Notes under the pieces: generated by a model
What the model was told of the DNA's origin: nothing
The model's database searches: none
The model's input: the letters and a program-made list of their open reading frames with translations, nothing else
NCBI RefSeq assembly: GCF_001642475.1
Contig: NW_019173958.1
Span: 62,001 to 126,000, forward strand
DNA: 64,000 bases
Direction of reading: 5' to 3'
Source of the DNA: Fonsecaea monophora
Taxonomy: Eukaryota; Ascomycota; Eurotiomycetes; Chaetothyriales; Herpotrichiellaceae
Shown: positions 1 to 13,534 of the stretch, piece by piece
How positions within the stretch are numbered: the first letter of the stretch is position 1
How the letters are laid out: every line of letters starts with the position of its first letter
Made by a program: the position numbers and the translations under genes

Positions 1-3000
1 CACATGTACACCTACAGGTGCAACTAACCGGCGGCTCCCCGGGAGGGCCACACAGAGGCCTAAACAACCACTGTCGCTGTAGGACTTGGAGGACGACGAG
101 GTGTTCCAAGACCAACGGCATGATAACCCACGCCTTTTAAGTCCAGAGCCAGAGAAAGTTGACAAGCTGAGCAGTAGAAGGACTGAGCGGACCAGAGTTT
201 GTATGCGTCGTGGTGGCGAGCAGCTCGCAACACGACCTCCTTTTCTTTGCTTGAAGACCTTGGGATACATCACTCTATGCGATGATCCTGGTGGTAAACT
301 CTCCACGCGGGGCAAATGTAATGAGCCCATGGTGATAGATCATGGCAAAGTCATGGCTTCACAAGACCACGATTAGTACAAGGAGGGAAGAAGAAAGCTC
401 ATATACATATTCTCTTTCTGTCTTTTCTGTCTCCCTTGACCGCCCTCAGGTTATTGACCTAGGACAGCAGTAACCACCTATCGCTGATTTCCGCTTGGTG
501 TTGAAGGCAGCCTGAGGAAGCCGTGGGCCAGAGATAGCTTGGGGATTTGCCTGCGATCAATGATCTCGACCAGAAAAAATGGGAATAGGTGATACAGAAC
601 ATGAGAAGCAGTGTGTTGAGACAATACATGTACAAGTTCATCCACTCGGTTGATCGAGTAGACCACCGCAAGACCTTGACACCGTGCCTTTCATGCGCGC
701 TTTCTCTGCCTATGTCGGATTCAGAGAGGATAGACCCGCCTGTAAGTGGCTGACAGCACATCCCTTCCTGCCACTTGGGAACGTACTTTTGGTCACGTCG
801 CCGTGTGCATGAAGAGGGGCAATTTAGCCTTTTTGGCACGCATTCTGCGTGCACTAGGTCGAAATGGTCGAATGACTAAGTTCAGTGGTGCGCGTAGCAA
901 TAGGTGGGCGTCGATCCGTCGCAGAACCCCGGATATCGGCTCTGAAACTTTGGACGCATGGGCGGTCAGTGTACCCAAGGTACCCTACCGAGCCTGACAA
1001 GCCTGGCCATGTGAGTTGTCCGCCTTGGCCCTTTCGTAGCCATCCTCCAAGACTGCAGAGAGAAATTCCTTTCAGGCCACTGGTGCGAATGTGCTGACTC
1101 CCTTGAGATTGACTCGACGTCACTACGGCAGAGGAAGCCGGGGGGTTGCAATGGCCAATACCAGTCTGTCCAGGTCCTTCCTCAAACATATTATGATAGA
1201 CAGCATTGGGGGATTCGCAAACCAGGAGGCTGAGCATGAGCATGTACTGTAGCATCGATGCAAAGGGTACACGAGCCTGGTGAATAGTTGATTTGTAAGA
1301 TACGGGCACCATTTCCGCATACTCTCTGGCAGCGGAAGAGCCTGCATACGTCGTCTAACAGGTTCTCAACCAATTTCGAGGAGTGCCAATTTTAGAGATG
1401 CAGACGTCGTCTGCTAAAGCGGGTGATGATCCTTCCAGGACCTCGTTGCTCTTGTGGAAGAACGGATCGGAGCGCCTATCATTGACATGAAACAATTGGT
1501 TCACGAAAATCGAGATGGAGTGGAAATCTCGAAATGTTTTGTTGACGTCGGAGACAGCAGAAACGGGCCAGGTTTCGTTAGCCTTGTTTTCAGCGCCCCC
1601 GGTTCTGCCCTTAGAACGTAGGATATCAGCGCCGTTGAGCGCCATGTCACTATACAAAGATTAGTCAGGTTGGATAATAAATATCCGACAATGTGTTTGA
1701 TGCAGATTTTTGGCAGATTGTTTTACCTATAACCCGGAAGTTTATTAGGTAGACCGTGTCGGATTGGGCGACATGGACGATGGGGAAAGGCATGGTTGCA
1801 CCCTGTGTGCTATTCCGAGGTTTGGTCGGTGGCTCGAAAATCGACCGGGATTCTCCAGAGCAAAAAGCTCCAGAAGGGGGCTAGTGGACAAGGGAAACAT
1901 TGTGGCGATAATGGTTGGGACCTTGTCTGCTTGTTTACTGGATCACATCAAGTCAATGCTAGTGGTGCCTGTGCACGGAGAGTGGTTGGTAACTTGGCCC
2001 CCTCGTGGCAATCAAGGGAGCCAACTCACCAGACGTTGAACCGTCAGGCAGGGAACAAGCGGGAGGCACATAGTGCTTATATCGAATAGAGTGCTGACCA
2101 GTGCTATCCTTGGGCACCTTGGGACAGAACCCCGGTACCCCTTGGATTAATTGGGCCATCAGGTCCGTATTCGTTCACCGGAAGTGCGAGTCCTGGCAAC
2201 CCAGAGATCGACGGTGCGGATCCGCACTAGGAAAAAGCAGCAAGCTTTCCTACCAGACCTGGATTTGGATGTTCTGGAAGTGTGAAGGAAAAAACCAAAG
2301 AAATTCCATGCTTGCGGATGACTCGGCGCCTGCAGAAGAAGTTTACCATGACTAAGTGTGGTGTAAAGTTGTAAGCCTCCTGAGATACGAGGTATTCGCA
2401 ACGGGCACCAGGAACTGAGCAGGCTGAAAGTTCCGAGTAGAGTTCCGAGTACCTCGTAGAATACTTACCTCGTATTCATTACCATGTGACCGATCAATAC
2501 CAATTACAGACCTCGGTGAGCACGAGGCTAGAGAACGATTTTAGAGGTTGGTTGCCCGTCGGGCGAAGGAGCGGGGCGCTAACCGCATATGAATTTTGAC
2601 CTTGGAGGTGGCAGTGGTGGCAGGGCCGATCGCTGACCGACTCGTGTCTTTGTGAAACTCATGGCTTGCCAGGGATATGTCATGAATGGGTTGGCACGAG
2701 CTGGCACGAATTGGACCGTCTTTTTTCTTAGCAACTCTGTGGGTTTCCAACAACCTGGGTCTAAGATGACCGCGCGTTGAATTGTTCGGCCCATTGTCCG
2801 ATGACCAAGGGTAGAAAGAGCATCAATAATCAGCCACAAGAGCTTGTAATGGAATACCTCGGAATCGTAGAAGCCAGTTGAGAAACCTGCACTTTGCGAG
2901 GTGTGTTTGTGTCAATAACAGCAGCGTCGGTGGTAGTCGCAGTCGACGCCGTGTTAGTCAGTCCGTGTCAGGGCCGTTTTACTTGTATATGGTTGGTTCG

Positions 3001-4601
3001 TTCAGAGAAAGTTGGCGGTGGTTAGCGTTTTGGAGAAGAAGAAACTCTCTCTTTAGGTTTGGATTTTCGTGTTGAAGCACACACCACCACCACCCAGATA
3101 CTCCTTCCACCACCTTCCTTTTTTTGACATAGTGCGAGTTTGATAATAGCGTTAGTGCTTGTACTCGGTACCGCGTGGATTGTCAGAGTTGTCATGGACT
3201 TGTACCTTACACATCTCCCAATACTATCTCCCCCGGTAAGGTACGTACTCATACAGACCTACTGGTAGATGCCTTCTAGTAGTAATTAATGATGGCTTCT
3301 CGCAATAAATCACATTCCAAGTAAGAATCTTGCTCTCTTTGTCCGTTTCCATTGGGCACACACTTGACTAGTGACGCTAACTCCACTAGCTCCACTAGCG
3401 TCACTCCCCGCTAATGCATCGCATGTCATTTGAACCCGATCTACCCCCTTCTCTAGTGTTTCTCACTTGCCCTGACGCCTGGTTATCCCCGTAATCACCA
3501 CCTGCGAGTTCTTCACCTCCTTGTACTTGGACTAAGTCGTACTACTTACTGCTCTAGCGCTTCTCTTACGACTATTCATCATGCTCCCTCCCAAAAAGCT
3601 TGGTCAAAGCGGCAGGCAATTTGTCAAAAACCGGTCAATCGCGTCAAGTGTTCACGCTCCTCTACCCTTTGACGCTTTGGGGAGGTGTATTGCTCGGCGC
3701 CGCTGCATCTTGCGACACGGCTCGGCCTTCCCTCAGATCCTCATCATCAATCCCTGCTCACGCTACTCCATTTCCTCCCACCTCCCCTGCGTTGTTGGCC
3801 TGGTGCCCGGCCGGGAGGTTGCGTGTTCGCTGTGGCTTCGGCTCTGTCAACCCAGCTCCAGTATTGGCTGCTTCCCCGTTTGACTGGTCCATTACCTTCT
3901 GCCCCTTCTAGTCCAACTAAAAGAGCTGTTCTGGAGACGAGAGAAGACGAAGGGATAGAGATTTAGGCAAGAGAGGGCACAACCACCAGACCGAGCGAAC
4001 TCGTCATCCCACCACAGCCCTGCGTCGTCTATCATCCACACTCAACCCCGACCTCCCACTACTCGTTGCCCTAAGCTTCAGCGAACCCACACCAACTTCG
4101 CCCCCCCGGGCGCTCTGAACTTATACTCGAGAAAGAAAAATTTGGCATCCGCTTGTATTGTCTGCTGTTCCGGAAAGAGAAGTAACTCAGCATCAGATGG
4201 TACTTTCCCTTCCCAGCGCACGCATTTTGGCTAGTATCATCCTAACTGCTCATCCGCCATCCCGCAGAGTTTTTGACCCTGGTCTATTCTATCCAGACTT
4301 GTTTTGTCTGCTTGCCCCGTCAATCGGCCTCGTATGACGCTAAGCTAGACCTTGCCTCCCCATGCCCGCCTGTGTATGAAAAAATATCCTAGCTCTCCAG
4401 ACACCGGACAGGGGGTGGCACTTTTGCTGACGGACCTATCTCCAATTCTGATTCTGATCTCGTGAGGAGAAAGCCATTCAAAGTCCCTCATTGCCCTACG
4501 AGGCTTTGATCATGAAGTCAACTTGATTCTTTGACTGTTTCTCTGCCCTCCCAATCCTCGCAACTCTCCGGTCTAATCTCCTGTCACCTCACGCTCACAA
4601 C
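1..4601. other. Region without recognisable gene
   Basis: No open frame here resembles a known family, and the short open frames lack coding character. The stretch has scattered GTAC/CGAG-rich words (for example around 2440-2480) and a hairpin at 3370-3405. From about 3700 to 4600 it is pyrimidine-rich, which fits the promoter and 5' leader of the Zn2Cys6 gene starting at 4602. I see no transposon ends. Confidence 0.5.
3370..3405. repeat. Inverted repeat, 10-bp arms
   Basis: The arm AGTGACGCTA at 3370-3379 is matched exactly by its reverse complement TAGCGTCACT at 3396-3405, with a 16-nt loop. The loop contains CTCCACTAG twice in part. It lies about 1.2 kb upstream of the Zn2Cys6 gene. Function unknown; it could form a hairpin or be a binding site. 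Confidence 0.6.
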
Positions 4602-7311
4602 ATGCCTTCCGAAGTCGAACAGAAACCAAAATCCAAGCATCGCAAGTCGACATGCGCTGGATGCCGTAGAAGAAAGGTAGTCAACGTCCAACCCTCCCCC
4701 CCTCTTGTTCTATCTTAAGCCCGTCAGAAGAGGGGACAAGCGCTGGCCCCAAGAAGCATTTTCGCACAAGGTGCTAATTTGTCAAAAGTCGAAATGCGAC
4801 GGGAAAACACCCAAATGCACCACGTGAGTTATCCCCCAAGGCTCAACACATATTGCGTCGTGCAACCATTCTGAGACGGTTGTTGTAGGTGTATCGCATA
4901 CAAGGACGACTGTCACTACGACAAACCACCCTCACTCGCCTACGTGCGATCTTTAGAGGAGGAAATCCAAGAACTAAAAGCGCAATTGCGACAGGCCAAG
5001 ACTCAAGTTTGGCTAAGTAGGGTATGAGATAGCCCCTTCATTGTACTTCTGCCACCAGAGGTAACTCACGAACACGGCCAGGCCGGGTCTCACGATGACA
5101 AGAAGCTGCCCTCAGCATCACCCGCCAGCGAAACAGCCGGGTCTCAAAGTTCAGGTCAAGCATTGGCGCATCGAAATCGACATGTCAAGTGGGAAACCGA
5201 CATTAGTGTGGACGAAAGCGGAAGTGTAGCATTCCACAACTCGACATCTCCCATTCATGAACCACCCTCAAGTCAGCGCCATCATCCGCCGATAGCAGCC
5301 CAACTCAGTTACAATGGGAATATCCACGAAGACCAGCGTGTGAAACGCGACCTGATCTACAATGCCACTCACCAGAGACAGATGGAACCGTACGCAATAG
5401 CGAATGGTGCCCTAAAGACCAATATACCAAAGGAAATTTCCCACGAGCTACTCAAGTATCACTGGTGTTGGCAGCATCCGTTGTTTCTGTTTGTGTACAG
5501 GCCAGCATTTACGAGATGCATGGCCATGGCGGATCTGAATACTCCAAGCGGCCCGGATCCGCCCTACTTTTCAGAATCCTTGCTAAAGGTATGGCAAAAG
5601 TTCTACAGATATTTGAGGATCGAACAATGTGTTGATTGTAATCTAGGTCGTCCACGCTCATTCTGCCAGGTTCCTGAACCATGACGTCTATCAGGAACAA
5701 TACCATAGTGTACTGAGCCGGCACAGCCCCGCGGGAAGTTCGATGAGCGCTGGAGAGTTTATGCAGAAAATGACAGACGAAGCGCGATTTGGCTTGGGCA
5801 TGGATATGCTAAAAAACAGCTCTATCCCAACCATTCAAGCCCTCCTGCAACAGTCCGCGAGAGAAGTTGTGTTTGGGAGATCTTCCCAAGCATGGACATT
5901 TTCAGGAGTCGCGTTCCGTATGGCTTTGGACATGGGTATCCATCTCCCCAGCGACAAACTCCAGACATTCGTGAAGAGCCTAACGGCCGAAGACATCGAA
6001 ATTCGAAAGCGACTGTTCTGGAGCTGCTATACCTGGGATAAAATACTGTCCTTGTATCTGGGCCGCATGCCTGGTTTCACGCCCAACACCGACGAAGTGC
6101 CCCTTACATTTATGGACGACTATAGTGATAGTGACCTGTGGGCGCCATACTATGGAGAGACGCCAACGCCTGAACTCGCAAACGCCCCCAATTACCCTCC
6201 ATGTCCTGGCTATGTGGTCTCATGTTTCCGCCAGCTGTGCAAAATCTGCGTGATTCTCAACGATTTGATGCACAATATATATTCCTCGGAGGCAGCCGCT
6301 CGTCGTGAGGTGGAAGAGGAAGATCATTCGGCAGAGGCCAAAGCAGCCAGCGAGGCACCTTTCGTGAGAATCTCGCGCGACCTACGAGACTGGCTCATTT
6401 CCCTACCACCTCATCTGCGAATCAATCCCGACCAAATGCCATCTCTAGCACCACCAGTGCACATCATGTCTCTGAATCTACTTTACCATACGACAGTGAT
6501 CCTTCTACATCGGCCGGTTGTGCTTGGAGCACGAGACATGAGCGCGCCAGGCCCCGCGCGGTCGTGGCAAATGTGCATACAGGCAACAGGTGCCATACAC
6601 GATCTCATCATGCTACAAGCAAATACTTTTGGACTTAACCACGTTTCATATCTCAATACCTACAGTGTTTACATTGCCGCAACCATAGCCGTGCTGCGCT
6701 TCGAGAGGGAATACCAACCAGGCGAGGATCCAGCGGTGGCCGCACAAAAGAATGGCCTGAGCTTCCTTCTAGACGTTCTACAAAAGACGTCGAGTACCAT
6801 GCCCGCCTTGGAACGCAGCAATGCCATTATCCGGAAGCGGATGAAGGCTGCCCTGGATCGCCAAAAGGCTCAGCAAGGTCAGGTCAGGAGGACTTACTCG
6901 AACGGATCAACACCGCCCAACGCAAAATTCAGCATTCCGACCCCGACCAGCCATCAAATGGATCTCGCACAGCCGACCGCATTTCAGGCACTTTCAAATC
7001 CGGCTCTAGTGCATGGAGCTTACTCACAACCAGACACCCCGGGCTCAATCGTCGCACCCCTGCAATGGCAGTCTGGGATGAGAAGCAGCCTCTATTCCGA
7101 ACCCGCTCACGGATCAGAAGACTTCTTGCCAGCCTTTCCCGGACAACAGTTCCCGGTCGGCTCCGAACACAGCTTTGGTAGCAACGAGGTCGATCCACAT
7201 GCAAGGACAGCACTTCTTGGCTACAATCTCGATCCCCATCCGAGGTTAAGTTCGGGAGATATCGATTGGAACTTTATGGATTCTTTTGAGGGTCAGTCGG
7301 TCCATATGTGA
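4602..7311 (+). CDS. Zn(II)2Cys6 transcription factor with fungal-specific domain
   Basis: Five exons: 4602-4676, 4789-4823, 4889-5021, 5082-5588 and 5647-7311. They sum to 2415 nt (804 residues). The binuclear zinc cluster is built from the first three exons, with cysteines at residues 18, 21, 28, 35, 38 and 45 (C-x2-C-x6-C-x6-C-x2-C-x6-C). A charged heptad-like stretch (about 57-75) probably forms the dimerisation coiled coil. The long last exon carries the fungal-specific transcription factor domain, with motifs such as FSGVAFRMALDMGIH and RKRLFWSCYTWDK. The C-terminus is Ser/Pro/Gln-rich and probably disordered or activating. It is a nuclear DNA-binding regulator. The overall pattern recalls regulators annotated as NirA-like, but I cannot assign a pathway. 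It stands alone, with gene-poor DNA on both sides. Start: the only ATG that leads directly into the zinc cluster. Confidence 0.9.
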
Positions 7312-10300
7312 CTAGCCGACCAACGTCCAATGATCCGACACGATCTCTTGACTGAGTCTTACGCAGAGTGGACCGACTACTGAGGAAACAGGGTCTTCAG
7401 CGTTTCTTACTTGGACAATTCTTTCTGGTGAATACACCTTGAACCGACAATCCGGCCACTCTCGCATTACGCAAAATGGGCAATGGCAGGTGACGACGAG
7501 ACGAAGTTTGTAATTTTGAACATGACGACCAGTTCTTTTGGCGGGTTCTAGACGGGTGCTGGGAAATGCACGGAGAGGGAATGGGCGCAAGGGGAAAAGT
7601 ACATGCTATCCCTGCTACTATTCAAGAGTCCGTCTACAGCACAAGAAGATGGGAGGGCTACAGGTCGCAATTTACGAAGGGCAGGGCACATTCATGAAGG
7701 CTTGAATTGGGTTTGGCATTACTTTGCACTGACGGTCGTTTCTGTCATGATCTCCTGGGAAACTGGTCTTGATTTTGGTGAGTGGTTTGTTGTCAGCACC
7801 CACACAGCATATACACAGTACATACATAGATTCCATTAATTTTTACGTCTCTGCGCTTCCAGAAGACCGGGACAGTGCGGCAAGAGCTGCCAGGCAACTA
7901 CACGTGACGCAATCCTGCGCTACTCTCCCATTCCTTTAGTCTCATTTTTTCACCACAACCAGTTTTCATCCTTCACACTTTGAAGACGGATGTCAGGATC
8001 CGAAACCGAAGAGTCGGCAAAAATAGAAAGGATGAGATACGCGTCGTCTGTTGCCCCTGCATGGGCAAATTTGCCACTTTCAACTCCTTGCATTGTTGCA
8101 TGAACGTCCACCGCTCTCCGCCGTTTACTCTGTCGCTCGCCTGCGTTCGAGAACGATGATGGACGAGACGAAGCGGCGCCTTATCCCGTGTTCCATGGTG
8201 CAAACTGAGTGTACGGCGATAGGCTTCTAATTTTAGGACGGACTGGACACTACCTACTGTAGACACGAGGTTGAGATGAGCTTTGCACGCATGCACAACC
8301 AACTCGCGGTCTCTTTTCTGATGCCGTCTTGGTAGGGTTGAGCTAATGCTGACCAGGGTCTACGTTCTCCCTACCTACCTACCCGGTCAAGCTAAGCAGC
8401 TCCTTTGCCGATGTGGAGATAGGATTTGATCGTGGAGGAAGAAAGAAGGTTCAATGGGTGCAGAAGAGGAAGTATAGTGCGCTGCAATGAGGGTGGCCAA
8501 GTGGGGATTGTCGGACCATTCAGCCTCGTGGAGCAAGGCTTGCCTTGGCAGGAGAGGGACTGCTCGACCATGTTGAGGAGTATCGCCCGCCGGTGTGGTC
8601 GCCTTACTTTAGGTCGTGCAGGGCAAAGCTTACGACCATGTGGCAATCGCTCAAAGACGGCGCGGCATGATCGATTTTCCTGGTTACGATATTTGCCACT
8701 GGTCCACGAGCGGAGTAGGTACGGCACGAGGGACGACAGGTGCTCAAGGTCGGGAAGATACTACAGGGTGTGGGATGCCTCTCCTTCCCGTCGGAAAGCG
8801 TTGGAGAGATGGCGGAAAAGGTGACCCTCAAGCACAGCCCCGAAGAGACGACGCACACAGAAGCTTTTGACGGGGCCCTCAGCATTCTGACAATAGGTAA
8901 GCAAACACGATGGCATTTGACGTTCTAGTACGTGGCAAACCTTTGGTGAGAGAAAATGCCAGAAGTGATGGAACAAGGTAAAAGGTCACACTTGCCATGG
9001 ATGAAGTCACTGACAAGGCTCTCAAGTTTGCGCTAGCTATATTCGTGCATATCGTGCAGTCCACGAGTGGGTGTGCTCATCCCGCCTATATATGGCAACC
9101 TTTTTCAAACGGTGGGTTGCGGGCCGCACCCCTTTGTCCTGCAGGTAATGTGTTCCGATACATTGGCACATATGGTGATTGGGCGGGACAAGGTTTGAGA
9201 GCGATGTTGCCCAGTCATGGCACGAGGTTGCGCTCTAGCTAACTAGTGACAACAACGCCATTACAGTTCCTTGCAGATGCAGATGGACGGCGCGAGTAGA
9301 ACAGCAGGGGGAAAGGGGAAGAGGAGAAGAGAGGGGATGACACACATACCTACTGTACCGAGGCACAGTACGAGGTATTACTGGACTATTTTACTGGAGT
9401 GTGGGAGGATTCGTGGTTATCATTATTATTAGCAACAAAACAAAACGCCATAAGCAGTGGAGGACGGGGAGACGGGAAGACTACGGTACGGGTAGCAATC
9501 CTCACGGCCATTGACCGGACCAAAGAGGTGACCAGTGAGGACTGGGGGGATGACAGGGAGGAGGGGAGCTCCTGTTCAGGTATAGCGATGGACGATGAGG
9601 ATGGCAATCGTCGGTACTGTAGGTAGGTACGAGTATGGGTGGAAGGTATACGAGCATGACTGTGTTTGTCGTGAGAGAAGAGGTAGCACCAGAGGCCAGA
9701 GGGTGTTGTGGGTGTAAATGTTCTGCCTAGGTAAGTACGAGGTGCACCGTGCGTCGATACATACCGAGTACACTAATGAAAGGCTACCTCCGAGTAGCAA
9801 CCCGGCACAACTTGTGATAGTATGCCGAGTATTTGAAAGAAGCCGTCTTTGTATCTGCATTCTGCATGGACATTATGGATAGGTAGTACTGAAGGTAGGT
9901 AGGTAGGGAAGTGGATAGGTAAGTGGACAATTCGGATGGAGAATTCCAAGGCAAGGTCATCCGAGGTCCAGGGTGTAATTGTCAGATTTCTAGCGTTGAA
10001 AACGGGTATAGTGGGGGTGTTTGGGTGAGATCCTACACGGGGATGAAACAAAAAGAGGGGGTTGGGGAGTTGATCGGTAACAGTAGGTACTGGACAGTGG
10101 GTGGTGGAGGACGAGGTACAGTAAATACCTAGGTATCATAGCGCAAAGCGGCGTCAGCGATGATGGTGGGTGGAGGTTGTGTGGTTGTGGAGGTGGAAAA
10201 GGGTGGGCTATATTTGGGAACTCGGTACGGGGTTGTCGAGTATGCTACAAACATACATTAGAGATGTTACGTAGACTGCTGTATGTAGCCAGGTAGCCAG

Positions 10301-12627
10301 GTACTGTACCGAGTACTCGGTCTCTCTCGATGCAGAACTGATTGTTACCTATGCACCACATGATGGTAGCGAGGGACATGTTCATACTCACTTACACAGG
10401 TAGGTAGATAGGTTCTATACATTCGTATGTTCTACGGTGTACGAGGGTAACTCGGGATCATGTGCCTTTGTTGCTTGTATGCTGGTGACACATGTCCGTA
10501 TGTAAACTTCCTGTCCCAAACCACTATCAAGTTCGTCAACTTCGAGGTTACTAGGTACAAGGTACAGGGTGCTGTGTACTCTATCCTCCTTATTCCTCTG
10601 ACCCTGGCTCATGTCCCATCGCTCGGGAGTTACGAGGAGGGAGGTAAGGGGGGTTCCCTTCTCTACTGTACCCCTGCAGACGAGTAGGTTGGTACTGAAC
10701 TCGTGCTGGAGACGCAGGGGATGAGATCGACGATCGGGCACACGGGCACACGAGACAAGGGGACAAAAAGAAATGACCGAACAATGCAGAGCTACTGTAC
10801 CCTACATTCAAGTTGCATACCTACTCGTAGGCACTACTCTACTCGTAAATGGTAGGCACCACAGTACCTGGTAGTGTACTCGGTGCTCGGTGCTCGGTAA
10901 CTCGTCTGCTGAGGAGGCGGTCGAGTAATAGTCAACAAAGGTTACGCGTCCCTTACATCACATCACTTTTGCCTTGAGGAGTAGTAGCAGCAGCAGCAGC
11001 AAGCATCATAGGTAGCAAGTATGAGGTAGTGTGACGCGGATGGAATTTCTCATCAAGACTTTTCGCGACCGAAAAGGTTAAAAAAAACCTGGTGCGAGGA
11101 TGTGGTGTGGAGCGAAAGGGATGGGAGGCCCCCAGAACGATTGCGAAAGAGGACATGATACTCCTTCTCAATGGGGAATAGAGTACGGGGGAAGGGGAGG
11201 ACGAAGAGACGAGTCGAGTCGAGAACAACACGAGACGAGAGATCGCTTGCTTGCTTGCCTGGCTGCCTGGCTGAAACGCAAGTTCTTTCTCGCAACGTAG
11301 GTAATGGCGAGGACGAAACAGCTTCGGGGAATAAAGGAACAGGCCAAGCAGGGGATTATTAGCCCCGTGGTGGGGAATTACTCTGTACCTAAGAGACTCG
11401 TCCACTCGTCCAACCTTCTGTACAAGTACTGGCGACGAGGATTGAGCACGCGAAGGAAGGAAGGAAGGGAGGGAGGGAGCCTTGCGTAGGATTCGAAGCG
11501 TTTTTGCCGGGTTGGGATAGGATAGCAGAGCAGGGGGACCCCAAGGAGCAAAAGATCTATTTTTATCGCTTAGCATCCACTCCATTTATTACTCAATTGG
11601 CACACGCGAGGGTAATATGGATTTGGTAAAGCGTAGAAAAGGATCGCATACCTAAGGGAGGGTGGATACGAGTACATACATACTTACCTATACGATGTGG
11701 ACCCTCAGGGGGCGACCCAGACTCGACTAATCATGGGAAAGAGGATGGATACGAGCACCGAGTTCTCGCATCTCAAGCCACGTCTTTCCTTTTCCAGGTT
11801 TTGGTCCGTCCTGAAGTTGGGACTATTCCCGGTCGAGAGAGGTGGGGTTGAGGTGATTGTATGACGAGTATTCTGTTCCGTAGAAGGGAGAAAGGTAAGT
11901 ACAAAGGCAGCAAGGAGAACAGTAACTAAAGGCAAGGCAAGGCGAGACGAGGCGAGATGAGGCACTGGAGGCAAGGGGAAAGGACGGGTCGGTTCCCTTC
12001 AGAAAAGAGCACAGAAGACGGAAGACGAACCGACAACACAACCGCCCTGGATATAATTGCGAAAGGGGAAAGGAGGATATGGAGACCTGGATCTAGTCAG
12101 TGCAACCAGCCCTGCGCCGTGAGAAGGGAAATCGTTTCGAGATATGGCAAGTACTGGGTTGACAGATCGAAGTAACTGGTCGCCGTGCGCCTGAACCCAA
12201 TGGTGATAGATACCTAGCTATGTACCTGCTGTAGATGGTTTGGTATTTCAACAACAGCTGCCAACCAGAGCTCGATCTGAAGGTCCAAGACAGAAAGAAA
12301 AGTAAAGGGATCGGCATCGAGAAACCACGTGCCTTTGACGAGACAAGTTGATTTTTGCCGTATTGGCACAGGAAAGTCGATCTCCTATTTGTACATCCTA
12401 TTGCCTTTAGCAAGATGTCCACCACCCGAGACAGCAGCCCAATGTCCATGTAACAGAGGGTACAGGGATGCAAGGCTGCATGCGTCAAGTAAAAGGGATC
12501 AAGAACCTGCTTGTGTAGAACCCTTCATGGAGAGTGTGATGAGATGCCGACGGACTCAATTGCTTGTGTCAAGCATTCCTTTGACCACCCACCACTGCTC
12601 GTGCGTGCCCTCCAGATGGACTTGCGG
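7312..12627. other. 5.3-kb gene-poor region
   Basis: Nothing here reads as a conserved protein; the longest open frame (10953-11585, minus) is low-complexity and has no domain I recognise. The stretch from about 9300 to 11700 is dense in short words such as GTACGAG, CTCGGTAC and runs of TAGG (for example at 9895-9905). A perfect 14-bp palindrome, ACCGAGTACTCGGT, lies at 10308-10321. It may hold noncoding transcripts or decayed DNA; I cannot tell which. Confidence 0.5.
10308..10321. repeat. 14-bp perfect palindrome, member of a dispersed word family
   Basis: ACCGAGTACTCGGT is its own reverse complement. Related words (GTACGAG, CTCGGTAC, TACCTCGTA) recur in intergenic DNA across the window, for example near 9370, 10220, 10880, 54640, 61967 and 62027. 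Confidence 0.6.
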
Positions 12628-13534
12628 TTACTGCTCGTCCAGGTCGGTCGAGCATGTCAATTCCTTCCATCCCTCCAGGGCTTTGACAGTCTCCTCGCAT
12701 TGGGCCTTGATCATTCCATACGCGTCGGGTCCCAGCACCAACCGCATTGGAATCTCCTTGCCCGTCTCGCCCGTCAGGACATCAACAATGACCTTGACGC
12801 CCTTCTTGATGTCACCTGGCTGCTTGTTGTCGAATGCATCCATCAGTTCCTCCCCTTTGCGCACGGCCGTACCTTCGTAATCAGCAATCGCATTCTCTCT
12901 TTTGAGCTTGTTGCCGGCAGCGAGAAACTTGGAGCGGAAATATCCAGGCTCGATTGTGCACACTTTGATGTTGAAATCGGCCAGTTCATAGTAGAGACTC
13001 TCCGAGAGAGCACTGGCCGCCGACTTGGAAGCACAATAGAGCCCAACGCCTGCGTAGCCCGTCCACGCAGCGACACTGGAGAAGTTGGCCACAACTCCCG
13101 ACCGTTGTGCTCGCATGTACGGAACGATGGCCCGGGTGGTGTTCAACAGCCCAAACACGTTGGTGGCGAATTGCGCATAAGTCTGTTCCGGACTGGACCC
13201 ATATAAGCATCCCTTTCGAACCAGAGAGTGTCGAAAGAAGCACTTACGTGGATTCCTCTATTCCCCCGACTTGGCTGTAACCTGCATTGTTGATCAGGTA
13301 GTCAAAACGTCCGTAAACTCCATGTGCCTGTTCAGCTGCCTTCTTGAGGTGCTCTAGAGGTGCCGTAACATCCCAATTCATCGTTGTGGCCCCAGCAGCT
13401 TTGAGGTCGTCGAGCTTGCTGGCATTGCGAGCAGTTGCAATAACTCTATCACCTCGTCTCAACGCCGCAAGTACGAGCTCTTGACCGAACCCACTGCTGC
13501 AACCGGTGATGAACCAGACCTTGGGGCTTGTCAT
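12628..13534 (-). CDS. Short-chain dehydrogenase/reductase (classical SDR)
   Basis: Two exons, 13534-13248 and 13192-12628, with a 55-nt intron (donor GTAAGT, acceptor CAG). They encode 283 residues. The junction restores the run EESTPEQTYAQF, which is typical of this SDR subgroup. The Rossmann NAD(P) motif TGCSSGFG is at residues 10-17, NNAG in the middle of exon 1, and the catalytic YCASK (Y-x3-K) in exon 2. It is likely a soluble NAD(P)H-dependent oxidoreductase acting on a small carbonyl or alcohol; the substrate cannot be read from sequence. The size matches the family. It lies tail-to-head with the acidic-protein gene, also on the minus strand, and no obvious pathway partner adjoins it. 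Confidence 0.92.

Noticed and set aside
10953..11585. 210-codon minus-strand open frame
   Set aside because: Low-complexity Ser/Pro/Arg sequence in the word-rich gene-poor region; no recognisable domain.
12511..13206. 231-codon plus-strand open frame
   Set aside because: It is the reverse complement of the SDR gene exon 2; the minus strand has the clear family motifs.
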